Made by a program: the position numbers and the translations under genes. Below the pieces are notes generated by a model. It saw nothing but the letters and a program-made list of their open reading frames with translations. It did not search any database and was not told the origin of the DNA. A stretch of 64,000 nt of DNA from Apostichopus japonicus (lineage: Eukaryota > Echinodermata > Holothuroidea > Aspidochirotida > Stichopodidae): NCBI RefSeq assembly GCF_037975245.1, contig NC_092566.1, forward strand, positions 14,376,501 to 14,440,500, given 5' to 3'. Each line of letters begins with the position of its first letter. Within the stretch, counting starts at the first letter, position 1. This document shows, piece after piece, positions 1 to 13,500 of this stretch.

Positions 1-194
1 TACAGCACAGCATAGCGTTATGGCATGATGGATGTTTTGCAAGCAGATATAAGTTAACGACATATCTCTATAGGCCCAGGGGATTGAATCCTTAGGTAGC
101 CGTCCTGAGCTAGTGCGAATCAGCAGAGAGAGGTTGTGGATGCTACGCCTTCGCACCATTCAACCTCATGGGCTCAACATTCAGGAAGGACATG

Positions 195-480
195 ACTAAC
201 TTTTCTTCATTCCCCCTCCTTCTCCCCTTGCCCCCTCCCCCATTACTCCTCTTCTCATAGCTTTTTCCACCCCTTTTTTTCTCCACACTTTTCTGTCGTT
301 GTCCTTCTCCAGTTTATTCCCTACCCCTTCCCTTTATCCTCTCTTTGTCCCTCCACTGTTTATCTTCTACCTATCCTCTTCCCCTGTTGGTTTTTATCTT
401 TCATTCTTCTCTCCATCCCTTGTCTACTAACCCCCTTACATCTATCTCTTTGTGTTCACCATGCTCATTAACCTGTCCGT
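195..480 (+). other. Pyrimidine-rich tract
   Basis: About 285 bases dominated by C and T on this strand, with several short CCCCTCC runs. No coding signal is visible despite a 69-codon frame. Confidence 0.7.
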
Positions 481-1190
481 ATTATGTGCGTGTTTTTTTC
501 TACACAGGCTCTCTAGTGGATAAGCTGTTTGCTCACTGTTTTATTTTATTTTGAACTCAAGTATTGAAGAACGTTAGGCCAGAAGCAAGTCGTTTCGTCA
601 AATAACAGTACATAAGCAGCACACATTCAGTCACATGTTTATAGAGAATAACACGACGAAACTATTCGCATTTTATTTCTTCAGCAATTTCTCCAACAAA
701 AATCGGCAGCACGAGATCATACGGGCCCATATGACTTTCCATAACAACTACCTGCTGTTACGAGCTGGTATAGCGTTTTCCCAGCAGTACAATATGCACT
801 GTTCCATATAGCAAATCGAAAAATTGCGTAACTCGAATAGCACACAGTACAATTACACAGTGTGCCTTTAGGTTACGCATCACTGAGAGGCAGATTAGAA
901 TCTCGGAAATCTGATACCTTCGCGGTAACGGTACCCATTTGCGTATGCTGTTTAGGTTGAAAGTTCAATTGTTCGGTTTGGTATCTGGTGGTATGTGCTT
1001 ATATATCAACTATTTTATAGTTTGATTTTATACTGTTTTATGCAAACATTATTTGTGTTTCATATGATATTGACTTGTTCATTGCATTGTGTGGGTCAAC
1101 CAACTTGGCAATAATGTTGCAATGCCGTCCATATACCTCGCGAAAATATGAACAACCGTTATTCACCACAGTGGGTTTTTTTTTCACTAC

Positions 1191-1193
<3 letters not shown>

Positions 1194-1230
<37 letters not shown>
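1194..1230. repeat. (TA)n microsatellite
   Basis: Pure TA run. Confidence 0.97.
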
Positions 1231-1231
<1 letters not shown>

Positions 1232-1799
1232 CCATATTATGTACCGTTCAGTATAGCATGTTACTTTTGTTACATGGTTATATGATTTAAATAATAGCTT
1301 CATGGTCGTTAGATTACTTAAAGCATGTAGGAAAATATCTCTAAATGCAATGACAGTTCCTCCACCTGACTAAATATCTGTTGGTGGAAAAACGTGTTTC
1401 GATTACAGTGTCGCGAGTGCCCAGTGTAACTGTAGTTCCCTTATTAGCCACGGTTAACACGTTGTAGGGAATACCAAATGCATTTAGTATAAAGAGTGAG
1501 TAGTAATATGAATAACCATTACATGGTCAAATATTGCTCAATATTCTTAGCAGTGTATACGTATGATGTACAGATGCGGTACACTTTTTAGTTGACACAA
1601 GTTTGATTTGTGTTCTGGCAAGCAGTCTCCTTAAATGACCTATAAAGCTATAAGGGTGATAATGTGGTCTTTATTACAGATATAAGAAAACAGTGAATTA
1701 CTGAGGAACCATACTGAGAACCAAACTTATTATATTTTATTATTATATATTTGGATATTAAATTATTGCCTCGACGTCTAAGTATCACATTAGCAATAT

Positions 1800-1878
1800 A
1801 AAATTGTTACAGCATACAGCATACAGCATGCGGCATACAGCATACAACATACAGTACAGCAAACAGCATACAGTTTAG
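1800..1878 (+). repeat. (CAGCATA)n heptamer repeats
   Basis: About nine diverged CAGCATA/CAACATA units. A similar CAGCACAGCATAGCG lies at the very start of the window. Confidence 0.8.
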
Positions 1879-2171
1879 AATAAGAAAAGAGCAACCCAAA
1901 GTGTTCTGCCACTTTAAATGAAAACAGGATCCAAGTTTGGCAGGCGACTTTCATAAGCATTTCGAGTAATTCCTAAAATAATATTACAAGTGAGAACACT
2001 TAAACACACGTTGTCGTTATTCAACTATTACATTTTAGGTCACTTGATCATAACTAATTTGTTTCTTTGTCATGTGATTGTAGTGTCAATTGTCTTTACT
2101 AAATTTCTAACAGGTTTTGTTACAATCTGCGTTTACACATAGACGGCGCTGGCATTTAATGATGGGCTTAC

Positions 2172-2371
2172 CTTGTTGTAAAGATGTTCCTTTGGTATGT
2201 TGCTGTTGACTGTACACTCGTGTTCCTTGTGTTGATATTGTCTATTCGTTCTTCCGCCATACACGCCATGCTATTAATTGTCAATGAATATCGTTGCACA
2301 TAGTACTCGGTGTACCACAAGCCAACGGTTACAGTACCTATAATACACAGTCCCAGACAATATCGTTCCAT
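2172..2371 (-). CDS. Orphan ST8SIA-like exon 1 on the minus strand
   Basis: The reverse complement starts MERYCLGLCIIGTVTVGLWY and continues into TEYYVQRYSLTI. The stem ([18 protein letters not shown]) nearly matches gene A exon 1. The exon is 200 nt, has no stop and ends at AACAAG|GTAAGC, phase 2 as in gene A. It would be the first exon of a gene running off the left edge. No exon 2 is recognisable in 1-2171, although gene A's intron 1 is only 253 nt, so it may be a relic. Confidence 0.7.
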
Positions 2372-2399
2372 GTTGGTTTACTCCCAATTAGAATATGAA

Positions 2400-3830
2400 C
2401 AGCATCATGTTTAATGAATGATAAATGCTGGTACTGATGATCACGAAAATTAAGAAAGTTCAGAAGATCCACGGAAGAAAACTAACTGTTCAGAGCGCGA
2501 GTACTTGAGTTAAGTGACACAAACTGTTAGTATGCATGTTAAAGCAAACATTATATTGACAATGCAGCTATACGATATGTGGCGCAAATCCATTTGACGA
2601 TATAGCAGGAGTGTTTTCGACGGTTAGATATGCTAAGAAGTCGCGTGTATAGGTTATACGATGTAAACTTGTGTAGTTAAGATATGTTAACAATTCGGAA
2701 AACACAGACATTGTGACTTATGAGTGATCTAATGAATATCACAAGCCAAAGCTCTAAGGAGCTAGAGTATACCTTGCAAGCTTTTTGGCTATGGTCACTC
2801 TCCAATGGTAGTCGATACAGAATACAAAGCGGAACGATATAGTGTTGTGTGTATAGAAATAAATCAACATGAAAAATTGGAATTCAAAAAAGCAGATTTG
2901 AAAGAGCAGAATTTGTTTCGATAGAGCGACATTCGAACCAGTGACCACAGAGTTTGTCTGCCCCATCCCTCCCGAGTCAGCTATCCAGACCTAGCTCGTG
3001 GTGACCCATGGTCATTTCTTTGCAAAGGGATGGCGTGGGGTGCCAGCCAGAAGTCACAGTAGGCTATATAGACTCTTTAACAATAACATGCATATAAACT
3101 ATGTTATAATTACTTAAATCACTATAATAGCTGGATAACCTGATGATTCTTTAGTCACCAATTAGCTCGCGTTTAATTGGTGGCGCTGTCTGGCTGGTCG
3201 AATTCCTAGTTTTACAGTATATCGTGGATCACAAGTATTCACCGCAGTCCGTGCGTTATAACGTGTCACCTACAGAATAATTTACTGGTAGAGCGGTCTA
3301 TTGTGTGCGGGGTTATGGTGGGTGGGGGTAAGGATATTTATATGAGAATGCAATGTTTCCATATACCACATAAATTCGAAATATTTGCAAATAACTCTCT
3401 TCTCGATCCGCCAGCGGTCGGAAATCTGGTTAAATGTTTCTATCGCATTGGTGCTTGTTTTATTTTACAGTGTTTTGCATGTTTTCTGACCTCGGGCAGC
3501 GATCAGGTTCTTTTTTAACAAAATGCGTGTTACGAAAGATGTATCTTATTTGTTTATACTTGTGTTCATCTCTGCAAGTCAAACACCCACGAAATGTTGG
3601 ACAAGCAAATAGATACTGACCTTTAAAACCATGTAAACGATTAACTCTTGAACTTTCATAGTTGACCCTGTAACATCTTTTACAATTTCAAACATATATC
3701 AACTTCCCACAGGGGTGCAATAGAGGATGGTTTTGGAAAAAGAACACTTCTATCCATTAAGGGAAAGTGTGCTTTTATCTACTTAAGGAGAAATATGCTC
3801 CAATACTTAGGGGAAAAATAATACATTTTT
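2400..3830. other. Gene-free interval
   Basis: AT-rich, with short unsupported frames only. Apart from the tRNA-like fragment at 2925-2995 I see nothing recognisable. Confidence 0.6.
2925..2995 (-). repeat. tRNA-like SINE fragment
   Basis: The reverse complement reads GATAGCTGACTCGGGAGGG ... GGTTCGAATGTCGC, a degenerate A box / B box pair at tRNA spacing. Arms do not fold convincingly as a functional tRNA. Confidence 0.5.
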
Positions 3831-3833
3831 TTT

Positions 3834-5990
3834 TCAGGGGAAAATAGAACAGTTCCCCTTAAATTTAGTAGTTACAAAAAAATGTGTGTGTGTAGAGATA
3901 TATATAGTTAATGAGTGATTGAAAGTAAAACAGTCAATTCTTTCGAGCACAACTAGCTCTGTCAGTACATGATCACCGAAAGTGACAATGAGTAAAAGGA
4001 ATTGACATTTTTTATGGAAGAAGAGTGTCGGCATGGCAGTGAAGTTAATACGATTTACTGAGGTCTGTTAGATAAGCAGAAGTTTGGATAATCGGATTAT
4101 TTTTTATCCGTGTTTGACCAATTAAATTTGATCCCGTTTTTACTTCAAAGGATTTGCTTTGATTTAACTGAGGCCATTTATGATGTTTATGCCGAATGGT
4201 GCCGTGGTTTTAAGATTTAGTTCACAGAAATTGTCTTTTCCTTGAATCGAGAAGTAAGCACGTTTTGCAGGTTTGTGTACAGGGCGATGATCCTGTATTT
4301 TCTGTTTTGTTTACCTCTGATGAGGTGTCATCCTGAAAAGTTGCCAGACGTAAAATGTCGCTTAGGTACCTAGGTCTCGTAAATGAAACGGCTAGTGGTT
4401 CTAAGAAAACTGATGTCAGACGTTCGGTGCATTGAAGCTTCATTACAATTCTTCTGAATGATGTTTGCCAGAAGTGGGAGACCAGGTTTGATTCAGTAAC
4501 CAATGGTACCCTTTAGGAACTGACGTGACGAGTTTTGTACTTCAATGTGTTGTTGCGGGGTGTGCTTTTGGCCTTTGTGATGGCATTTCCGATAGAACCC
4601 CGACATTACTGTCTGTTGAGAAGGTGTAATGACAGTTCGTCGGTGCGAAAATCTAAATCGATTCAGAGGAGTAAATCGGTCAAATGCGCAACGCTTGACT
4701 GTATAGATCGTTTCTGGTACAATGCCGTGGATGAAACCTGCTTGGTTAGAGTTAATTTTGCTTGTTCGTGGTTTATTGAAAAAGTCTGTTTTGAGTGAGC
4801 CATTTTGTAGGGTCACAGTGGTGTTTCGAAATTTTGAATGTCCTGTCTAGAAAAATCTGCAGTGAATATAATTGTATGACGAAACGAGTCTATGACATCA
4901 ATGAAGGATTTTATATTTGCCTCATCGTGGGTCCATATCATAAGATGTCGTCAATGAAACGTAACAAGTGTGTAGAATCAAGTTTTGTCGAGGTTCCCCA
5001 TAAAGATGTTGGCAAAAGAAGGAGCCATTTTCGGTACCCATTGCGGTGCCCTGTGCAGATTGCGGTGCCCTGAATCTGGAGGTAGTGTTTGTTGCCAAAT
5101 ACCAGATTGTTGCTAGTCAAGATAAGTAATTCAGGCAATTCTTTCTTCGTGGGGATTTTACCACTTTCGGTTTGAAAGCTTTTGTGAAGGACAAATTGCC
5201 TCTTCGTTAAGTATAGTGTTGGACACATCGGAAGCTACTAACAGAGTGGAAGGGAAAGACTTTTTATTTCCCCAATTATGCGGATGGAATCCGTAGTGTC
5301 CTGAACATAGAACGGGATCGCCGAAACAAGAGGGTGGATGAGAAGGTCCACGAATTTTGACATTTTATCATTGGCCGTTCCATTTTATGGGCCTTCTGTG
5401 CACGATTACTTCCTTTGTGAATTTGGGCAGAAAAGTAGAAGTGACCCGTTTTTTGGTCGGTTTCACGGAGGTTTTCTCATAAGTTTCTTAATCTTTTGGA
5501 TGACTCTTTTTTACCTTTGTTGTGATTTCTTGAGTGGGATCAGAATCCAGGAGTCTGAAGTGTTGATGGTTGCCGAGTAGTCTGTTTGCTTCCTCTGTAC
5601 AGAATTACTTGCCCATTGCAACAATTGCAGAACCTTTGTCGGTTGGCTTGACGACAATGTCATCATTTGATGAGACAGTCGTGGAAGTCAGGGGCAGAGG
5701 TCTGAGTTATTACATCATCTTCAATTGCGGAAATAAATTATTGAATAGCCCTTAGGCGGATTCCACGGGCTTTTTCGCTTGAATTTGGAATGCATGTCGT
5801 TGTTTTGTTGCATGGTATTATTGCCATTTTCGTGGGCAAAAATTCACGGAGACGTAAGCGTCGATAAAACACATTAAGGTCAAGAGCTTTAGGGCAGAAA
5901 TTGAGACCTTTGGAGAGAAGGTTGTTTCTCGTTTCGAGAGTTGGCACTCATGAGTAACAACTGCACTATTGGTGGTGTTACATGAGGTCT
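3834..5990 (-). mobile_element. Degenerate Penelope-like retroelement (RT plus GIY-YIG remnants)
   Basis: Minus-strand translation in shifting frames gives the usual order of a Penelope-like protein. LLSKGLNFCPKAL is at about 5920-5880 and VVKPTDKGSAIVAMGK at about 5670-5620. The RT core QIQGTA ... LRFIDDIL is at about 5060-4940, and LKTDFFNKP ... GFIHGI at about 4800-4720. RRYLSDIL-like and CTQTCKTC follow at about 4370-4260. A GIY-YIG tail (GDHVLTELVVLERID) is at about 3980-3935. Frameshifts and stops break every domain, so it is inactive. These elements copy themselves by target-primed reverse transcription. Confidence 0.85.
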
Positions 5991-6242
5991 CTATCGATTT
6001 GCCACGGAATTTGCGAGACCTGGTTCTTTGGTGAGGTTATGTTTAGTTTTACCAGAAGACTTAACTACCTCTCTACGGGCGACATTATTCCTATTCAGTT
6101 TGTGAATTTGCCTTGAAGCTAGGCCAATCCAGTTGTTACAATATATCAAATGGAGAAGACTGATTGGATTATCGTGGTTACAGTTCTATCAGTATAACCC
6201 ACTAATTCCAAGTTTCATACTTTCGATTCTTCTGCTTTCCAG

Positions 6243-6332
6243 ATGTAACGCAGCATCATGCGAACCTTTTGCCGCCAATGCAGGAACGAAAAGAAATATC
6301 ACTTTATTACACCCATCCATATTTTGAAAAAG
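6243..6332 (+). pseudogene. Orphan broken ST8SIA-like exon 5
   Basis: Acceptor CTTTCCAG| and possible donor AAAAAG|GTTTGT enclose exactly 90 nt, as in genes A and B. It reads CNAASCEPFAANAGTKRNIT and LLHPSIF, then TGA at 6325-6327 where gene A has CGA, a likely CpG-type decay. No neighbouring sialyltransferase exon is visible. It sits about 250 bases from the Penelope-like relic. Confidence 0.75.
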
Positions 6333-7627
6333 GTTTGTAAAGTATTTATTGCTCTGTAAACGAAATAAAATCGTTTCACTTGTAAGATCATTTACCGATT
6401 GCAACACTTGGTAGTACATTTGCGTAATACGCCAGGAAGTCGAAGTTTTATTCTGTGTATCATTTATACTGTCTTTACTACGAAATCAGAGCAAGTGATC
6501 TATATGAATCAATATGTTGTCTGTAATCCATGCATCATCAACTCTTCAATACATGTGATTCCGACGTTAGCGTTCCGTTTCAATATATCGTATGGTTTAT
6601 GATATCATTATCTGTCTGTATAAATCCGCCGCGATAAATCAGCGTAAAACATTAATTCGTGTTTATTTTTACACGTTTCAAATACTCTCTTTGCAAAATG
6701 GCACCGTACTTTTTTAAATGCATTTTTCTAGAGCGTGTATTATGTAAAGAAAACCATTCATCTGTTACATTATTGTCAGCTATCATCCACTATCAGTGTC
6801 TCAGGAAGCTATCACCTCTCCCTCTCTATATATCTCTCTCTGTTATATATACAAGTTACGTCGGAAACGTGTCATACCAGCATATTTCTTTTCATTCGTT
6901 CAGAATTATCTACCAGTACTTTTCGATTCTTTGAAATCCCAATAAAATGATAAAATGTACAATGCGACACCTTCAAGTTCAACTATTCGAGCTAAGAAAG
7001 CAGATAGAATGGGGTTTGGAAATTTTTATTCCCAAATTTCAAGGTTAATTTTATTTGATAATATGCAAAACGTTAGCAAGGTTTCAGATTGTTGTTTAGT
7101 TAACGATATAGTTTAAGTTATTTTACGCATCCTGTGTAGTGTTTAGCGTAATGTTAGTCAGGCTTACCTACTCAATAACTGTACGCCAAATGTTATGCAT
7201 GTAGTAATGTATGGACCTAATAACGTTAGGCTATCCTAGTCCAATAAAGCTACATACAAGCATGTGTTTAACAACTAAACTAGGCCTAACTGACTTTGTA
7301 CACAGATCGTACAATTTTGTTGTAGCCTTCTGTGATTAGAATCACAAGTATCGGCCCATGATATTTTCTCAATATCTTATTAACTCACTTAACTCCGAAA
7401 ATTACCTGCCTTGTTGTATGACTAAGGTGAAGAACAGTTCATTGTTTAAGTTGGCAATGTTTTTCAAACCAAAATTCTGTGATATTTGAAGCTTTATTGG
7501 CCAAGATAAATTGTAGTATGCTTTTGTTATTTTTTAAAGCATTCCCCACTTAGTGTGGGCCTTATACAAGTTATAGCTGACCCAGTAGAGCCTAGGGACA
7601 AGAAACTGGGTCATCTGACCCTGACAA

Positions 7628-7855
7628 AGTTTATAGTGGCTATCACATATTGTAGCTTCATTGACGTCATTCTAACCTTTATGGTGCATATATTTTTTAC
7701 AGGGAAGTTTGGAAAAATATTGTCTGACAGGAGTAAGGTTTATACTTAATATAGTGGCTACAATGGCTGCAATGGCGTCGTTCTAATTTTTGCCTATTCT
7801 ATACTGTACAGGCAATTTTGGGAAAATGTTCTGTTGAACAGGAGTAGGGTTTGCG
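7628..7855 (+). repeat. Diverged tandem duplication, ~115 bp unit
   Basis: ATAGTGGCTA ... TTCTAA ... TACAGG ... TTTGGGAAAAT(A/G)TT ... GACAGGAGTA-like text at 7632-7745 recurs at 7751-7852. It is AT-rich and contains no gene that I can see. Confidence 0.6.
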
Positions 7856-9221
7856 GTAGTCACCGAAAATTATTGTGTGTTATGGTCTTTGGACTTCCAC
7901 GCCACAGTCACCGAACTATGTATATAGGAATATCGTTTGTTCTAAATCCGCTATTTTGAAAATGCAGCCTTCAGTACAGGATTAGGGTTCCAAAATGAAA
8001 CATATATGACAAAATATCGAGTCTGTGAACATGAATCTCACCTCAGTGTACGGATACCATAGAGAAATTGTTCCTAGCACTGGTAGTTAGTGGGTAGCCT
8101 CGGAAAGGCGTTTTGAAATTGGGCAAATTTCGCACACCCTCTCGGTGTTATTTCATGCACTATACATGTGTACTGTTCTAAGTATGTACCTGACTTCACA
8201 ACTACAAGGATTGTAGGAATCATCTCATCGCAAGACACGAAAAATATAACATAAACACAATATTATATAGCATTAACATCAGTGGAAATTAACATACATC
8301 TAAAATAATTAAAGTGTCTCGATCACGTGAATCACATTGCATAGAAAACTGTTTAACTGTGTGTACCCACTTCACAATGTTTTTAGCTGTACGCCCGCAC
8401 TGTACATCTATCGTGGTCTGTCTGTATAGGCTGAGGCCTACATCTTGTGTACAAATTTCGCGAAATTGATAGGTCAAAAATTATACTGTATACTCAGTAT
8501 GACCTGGTATGAAAGTTGGCATACCGTTATTCAGTTTTCTGTCATATTGGCATGTATTATAACAAAAAAAGCATGAAGAACTTCACACTGACAGCATGCT
8601 TTTTTTGGGCTGGACAGGTAGTTGCATATTTGTACTCAGAAGGCCTTTGCAACATTGTAAATTAAAATACTGATAGATGAAATGCCATTTGTTGAGATAT
8701 TGTCTCGCAAATATGAACTCAAAGGGGTCATTTAAGATGCTAAAATACGATCCATCAGATCTTATGTATTTCATATTTTGTAGAACATCCGAGAATAAAA
8801 TGAACTCTGAAAGGTGATGGATGTGTTCTAAGTAGAGCAATTCAATCAACATATTCTACTGCACTATGTGGTCTCATTATGATTTTAAATTTCGAAGGGT
8901 TCAAGAAGCCAATTATGGCTCATCAACGAACTCCAAAGCAATTTGATGATGGATGAACACCGGCGAAGGCTTGCCGTCTCTTCTCGAATAGTGTTCAGAG
9001 AGTAACAAACAAATCCCACTCACTGGACCGTCATTAACATCCTCATCCAACAGACGTGAGTAGAACTCTCAGACTTAGTCACTTTTTTAAATGCCGAGAA
9101 AGGTGGTACCAACCTGTTCGTCTCCACTGCGGTGCAGCCATGAACTTAATTACCCATCACTGAAATGCACCAAATTACAATGAAACTTAAAAAACCATCA
9201 ACAACTGCAGTATAGTAAGTA

Positions 9222-9275
9222 TCAAGGCACGAGTAGGAATCGAACCCCGTCCTCTTTAGCGCAAAGGGGTTCTGA
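9222..9275 (-). repeat. tRNA-like 3' half (SINE-like)
   Basis: The reverse complement contains GGGGTTCGATTCCTACTCGT, a B box with a T-arm-like context. The 5' half is not convincing. It may be the head of a SINE whose body extends over 8880-9220, where no gene is seen. Confidence 0.45.
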
Positions 9276-10320
9276 ACCATTATTTTAATTTTCATGACGA
9301 AGAGACAGAAAGTATGATAAATTCTGTTTTTAGCTTGATCATGTAACCCAACATGCTAACGACAGTGTTGGATTCTGGGTCATCAGAAACCTGTTGATTT
9401 CACATGACTGTCAAAATCTATCTAAACTACTTTTTACACTTCACAGGATAACACTGTTCAAAACCGTCATAGAGTAGCATGAACGCCTCCATAAACTGTA
9501 TGACGCTTTTACCTTGACAGGCTGGAAGGAAGTACCTGGTGGATAACACTTTACCTGATATTTTTCTGTTCTGGAATTCAAAGAGGAGACTTAGGAAACC
9601 AATACCACAAGCTTATCAGAGAACTAAGTATTGTTTTATTGAAAGACAATATTAAGATACCAGCAAAATAACCTATCATAATACCACGTGACTTACAAGA
9701 GTATGAAAAACGTAGTATTACATCTTGGAATTGTGTTTTAAGTATTCAAGAATCTTCTGTGGAATTAGTTTCATGTTTTAGTTTTCACGGGATGGAAATA
9801 TGATTTTGGCCAACTTTTCGACACTCTCGTTGACTGAATAATACTGAACGTGCCTGTTTCTCTTGAACAACATATTTCACCGTATTTATCTATATTCTTT
9901 GTATTTTCCTCCCGATCGTGCATTGGTAACTTCAATCAAAAACTCAATCAACTGTAATTGTTGTTTTCGTCTCGTACAGCGACACCGCCAAAATTCAAGT
10001 CTGTATTGACTTCACTGTTCTTGAACATAACAAGTTTCGCGAGGTCAGATTCCAAACTGCTATGTGTACTGCTATGTCGTCGAATACAATTAAACCACAT
10101 ATCGTATAGATGCATCATCAATATAATATTTGCAACAGCAGGCCTACATTAAATTTTTTGTTAATTAATTTAAGTCCTCGCGTTCTGAACGTTAAGTTTT
10201 TTTCCGTGGATCTTCCGAACTTCCGTACCTTATGGGTCATCGAGCACAAACAAATTCACATTCATTAAACATGATCTTATTTTAGTTTGTATAATCATTT
10301 CTAAACGGGATTACATCAAC

Positions 10321-10523
10321 ATGGGACGACATTGTCGCATTGAGCGTCTAGTAATTATTCTGTGCTTTGTATGTACTGTAACCGTTGGTTGGTGGTACAC
10401 CGAGTACTATGTGCGACGATATACATTGACAATTCAAGGCGAAGAACGAATAGACATTGTCAACACAAGGAACACGAGTGTACAGGACACAGCAACATAC
10501 CAAAGGAACATCTTTACAATAAG
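10321..10523 (+). CDS. Gene A exon 1: start, cytoplasmic tail and transmembrane anchor
   Basis: The ATG begins [10 protein letters not shown], followed by the hydrophobic stretch [15 protein letters not shown]. The exon ends at AAG|GTAAAC and leaves phase 2. The same start, anchor and donor recur in gene B at 27712 and in the minus-strand orphan exon at 2371, which supports this start. A sequon (NTS) lies in the stem. Confidence 0.85.
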
Positions 10524-13500
10524 GTAAACCCATCATTAAATGCAAGCGCCGTCTATGTGTAAACGCTAGATTTGAACGAAATCTGTTATATATTCATTAA
10601 TGATAATTATGCTACAATTACATCACCGATTCATGTTTAGAGCAGAGGCCTAGGCCTCAAGGCCCTGCGAAGAAGAGTTTTGAATAGTTAGTAGGCATAC
10701 GCAAAAACTTGATCACAATATCAACAATCCTTTTGTTGCAGTTCAAAACTGAGCATTTCCATCAATTTCATCACAGTAATATCTCCAACCAAACTGCTAT
10801 TTTTGATGAGCAGAACGAGAAATTGTTTCTGTATGGAAAATTGTTACAACGTGAACACAAATTCAACGGAAAAAACATTGAAAGACTGAGGTAAGTAGCC
10901 TACATATATAAGCGTGCAAACTATGATATGTTACTAAGTAAATGATGTAAATGGTGGCGGAACTTTGCCGATCGGTTTTCTTCATTCAGTTCACATATTC
11001 CATCACAACAGTAGACTTGTACATTCACACGAAATGTTTTTCCAGTTTCAACCTATGCACATATTATATGACCATTTCGTTCTTGGTAGATCATTATGCA
11101 GACCGAAGGTGTGTATCTGCTGTTCAACTGATCTGTGTTCAACTTGACAATACTGCCCAAGACACAACTCTCTCAATAACTATATAGCCCTGACATGACA
11201 TATGCAGACATATGCAGTCAAAATGAGGCTCACAGTTATGGTGTAATATATGACAAAGATATGTTTAGTGGCTTGTGCATTTGACCAGCATCAATGATGA
11301 GGATTACCTTTTTTTCAATGATCCATAGTTCCTCTTAGACAAGCAGGTGGGTTATGTGATATTGCCAGGTGGAATATTCGAAAAGTTTTCATTCAGTTAC
11401 CTGTAATTCTATGTAATTCTATAGCATGATCGTGAATAATTCTCCTCAACTCTTAACCTTATATATGCCTCAATGATTATTCAACGCTGTTGTGGGTGGT
11501 CCTTTATATTTACTTACCACCATTGAAAGAAAAATACAAGAATACAAATTACAATGTTTTACAGACAGGAAACATTTTGTGTTCCTTTTTGCATAGGGAA
11601 GAAATTCACCAGGAGTTGGGAACAAATATAACTAATCTATTGTTTGTTACTGAAGAAAATTCTCCGATCGGATCAAAGTTACCTTATGTCAGTGGGAAAG
11701 GCCTCTGGAATGTGCCATCCAAATTTTATGAATCACTACCAAAGGTAGGAAAACAATAAACATAACGAAACAACTGTTTTGATGATATGGGTTTTTTATT
11801 TCTGGACAACGAAAATCCTCAACCCTAGCATTTTCGTTTTCTAACTAATTATAAATCAGCACGCGCCTCTTCAATTTGTTGGTTTGCTCCTGCTTTGCCT
11901 GTCACGTCGAATCTACAGGTAGGTACCACTGTAACATTAGAGTATATGACATAATTCTTCAGGGAAGTGTGTCAGCATCTACATGGTTGGTGCTGTCCTT
12001 GGTTCATTTAACAACATGGGATCATCAACTTCCTATGTTTGACCTCATTCACCAGCCCAGGCTTGCGGATCATTCACTGCAAGACTCTTGAAGTCACCAA
12101 CTTGTATGATTGTATGTGAACATAGGTCTAGATACTCTATGGACACTTTTGCTCTGTGCATGTAAATACCATGTGAAACAGATACGATGGTGTAAAGCGC
12201 AGGAAACAAGAAATTTATGATCGAAGTTTAGTTCTAAAGCAAATTGACAAAAGGAAACGAGAGCTCGTGTTTAAGTCGGATACTTATATGAACGAACATA
12301 AAATCTCCCGAAACTAATCTCCTTTGATATACAGTTGTTACGAACAAAAAGAGAGTTCACTAACATCTTATGGGCAAATGTGGACTCAGCCTGTATTGGA
12401 ATTGGTAAATAATGAAAACAATACTAGACGCTCACGAACATGTGTGATATATTTTTAGAAAAACCCAGTTCAACTCCAACCCATCTGCCAGCTCTCCATA
12501 AGAAATCTTCCTGAAACATAAAAAAAACTGATGGTGACTGAAAACATGCTAACAAACCCCCTCCAGTGGGTACGTTTATAACTAAATCCGGACGCGTAAG
12601 GGTCTAGGGACACATATGAACAACATTGTTCTAATCACTCTAACAGGCATTAGCAATCCTGAAAGAAGCTGTAACTCCCATCAAAATCCATCAAAGATTG
12701 ACCATTTTACAAGTCTTTTCTTAATTTTTAGTTTTATTTACAATGAAATATTTAGCTAATTATGCACATTAATGATGTAAATCGGATTACTGCCTAATTA
12801 TCTGTTATGCTGTTACATTGCTATCAAAACGTTCGTTTCAAGGACACTGAACACAGTTTCGTGGCCTCGGGCGGTTTTGTGGTAATTTGTCTTCTTTGAA
12901 AAGAGGAACACCATATTATTCAAATGATATATTTGGGCCGGTAATGGGAGGTTAAGTATAGGCTAATTAGGGCCAAAATATGAAAGTTCAATGAGCGCAA
13001 CGCATCACGTCATAGTTTGCACATATTTAATGAGTTTCCCAGATTTATCAAAACTGCAAAAGTGTATATCTTGGCAATGAAATGATCTCTTTATAAACTT
13101 CCAACAGATATTGAATGATATTATTACACAAAACATATGTACCGAATATGGGACAAATTGGCTAGGTGTCCGTAGTTCTTGATTTTTTCAGGCAACGTAC
13201 ACTACTCTGAGTGTGGTACTGTTCTTCTGTATCTCAAGAAGACATCACTGGTAGTCAGTCTAGTCGTTCATTGTAAAATCCGAATCTTACACTGTCAGAT
13301 CAATTTTTATCAGAGAAAGGCGAAACCGCAAAGAGATCTGGAGGATCTAGCAAGACTGAGCCACGAGCGGCTGACGAAAGCTAGAACAAGCAGATATCAA
13401 ACACAAAAATTGTTGAATGACTCTTTGTTTTCCTTTGATGAAATGTCCCTCCACGTCGTAAAAGATTACACGACGTATATGGAAATCGTATTACGTACTT

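Larger units (their letters stand above)
6333..9690. other. Gene-free interval left of the gene A unit
   Basis: No exon or mobile-element domain is recognised apart from the short tandem duplication near 7.7 kb and the tRNA-like piece near 9.25 kb. The frame at 8583-8852 (-) and others show no family resemblance. Confidence 0.55.

Noticed and set aside
10348..10562. Overlapping ORFs in other frames of gene A exon 1
   Set aside because: Shadow frames of a real exon with a convincing anchor and donor.
10742..10776. Alternative upstream acceptor for gene A exon 2 (GTTGCAG at 10741)
   Set aside because: It leaves exon 1 (phase 2) out of frame with the conserved exon 2 peptide, whereas the AG at 10776 keeps frame.
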